Positions 33,590-33,648 of a stretch of DNA of 33,648 nt are shown here, piece by piece. Below the pieces are notes generated by a model. That model was not told the origin of the DNA. It saw only the letters and a list, made by a program, of their open reading frames with translations, and searched no databases. Within the stretch, counting starts at the first letter, position 1, and each line of letters opens with the position of its first letter. Made by a program: the position numbers and the translations under genes. This DNA comes from Pelargonium cotyledonis. Its lineage: Eukaryota; Streptophyta; Magnoliopsida; Geraniales; Geraniaceae. The stretch lies in the NCBI GenBank assembly GCA_036897625.1, contig JAYMTA010000248.1, forward strand, positions 1-33,648, given 5' to 3'.

Positions 33590-33648
33590 TAACATTACAT
33601 TGTCTAAATAATAGCATTAAATTCCATGATGGTCCATGTACTATTATG

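Overview
This is a plant nuclear window, most likely from a eudicot. It has five intron-rich genes, long AT-rich spacers, dispersed SINE/MITE/LINE debris and two isolated nuclear tRNA genes. Three of the proteins belong to plant gene families (RETICULATA/DUF3411, BTB-NPH3, UDP-apiose/xylose synthase). I cannot name the species. Exons were built by hand from GT-AG sites with reading-frame phase checked at every junction. No expression data or database search was available.

All five protein genes are on the minus strand, so each is read from high to low coordinates. From left to right: (1) 642-7339, the N-terminal half of the AP-2 clathrin adaptor alpha subunit, 14 exons, continuing off the left edge; (2) 8978-12555, a complete 7-exon RETICULATA-RELATED chloroplast protein (419 aa); (3) 13987-17370, a complete 4-exon BTB/POZ-NPH3 protein (636 aa); (4) 20400-24080, a complete 9-exon UDP-D-apiose/UDP-D-xylose synthase (388 aa); (5) 29561-33292, a complete 10-exon SAAL1-like ARM-repeat protein (518 aa). 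A tRNA-Ser(GCU) gene at 12730-12811 and a tRNA-Gly(UCC) gene at 33518-33589 lie about 175 and 226 bp upstream of the start codons of genes 2 and 5, in the same orientation.

The spacers hold most of the unusual material. There is a degenerate fragment of nuclear 25S rRNA (about 28530-28684), two decayed LINE/RNase H relics (about 8141-8340 and 28966-29240), and a SINE family with one nearly intact copy flanked by a target-site duplication (27929-28125) plus two related fragments. A second tRNA-derived SINE is at 18765-18940. Two hAT-like MITEs share the same terminus, and a Stowaway-type MITE with TA duplication sits in the large intron of the apiose synthase gene. The last intron of the SAAL1-like gene carries U12-type (minor spliceosome) signals.

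The genes do not form one pathway: endocytosis, chloroplast/leaf development, a probable CUL3-type adaptor, cell-wall nucleotide sugar synthesis, and an ARM protein of unknown plant role. The alpha-adaptin/RETICULATA-RELATED neighbourhood matches what I recall of Arabidopsis chromosome 5, where RER1 lies beside the two alpha-adaptin genes. I found no convincing new multi-gene system; the most distinctive observations are the U12 intron, the 25S rRNA fragment, the tRNA-promoter arrangement and the SINE family.
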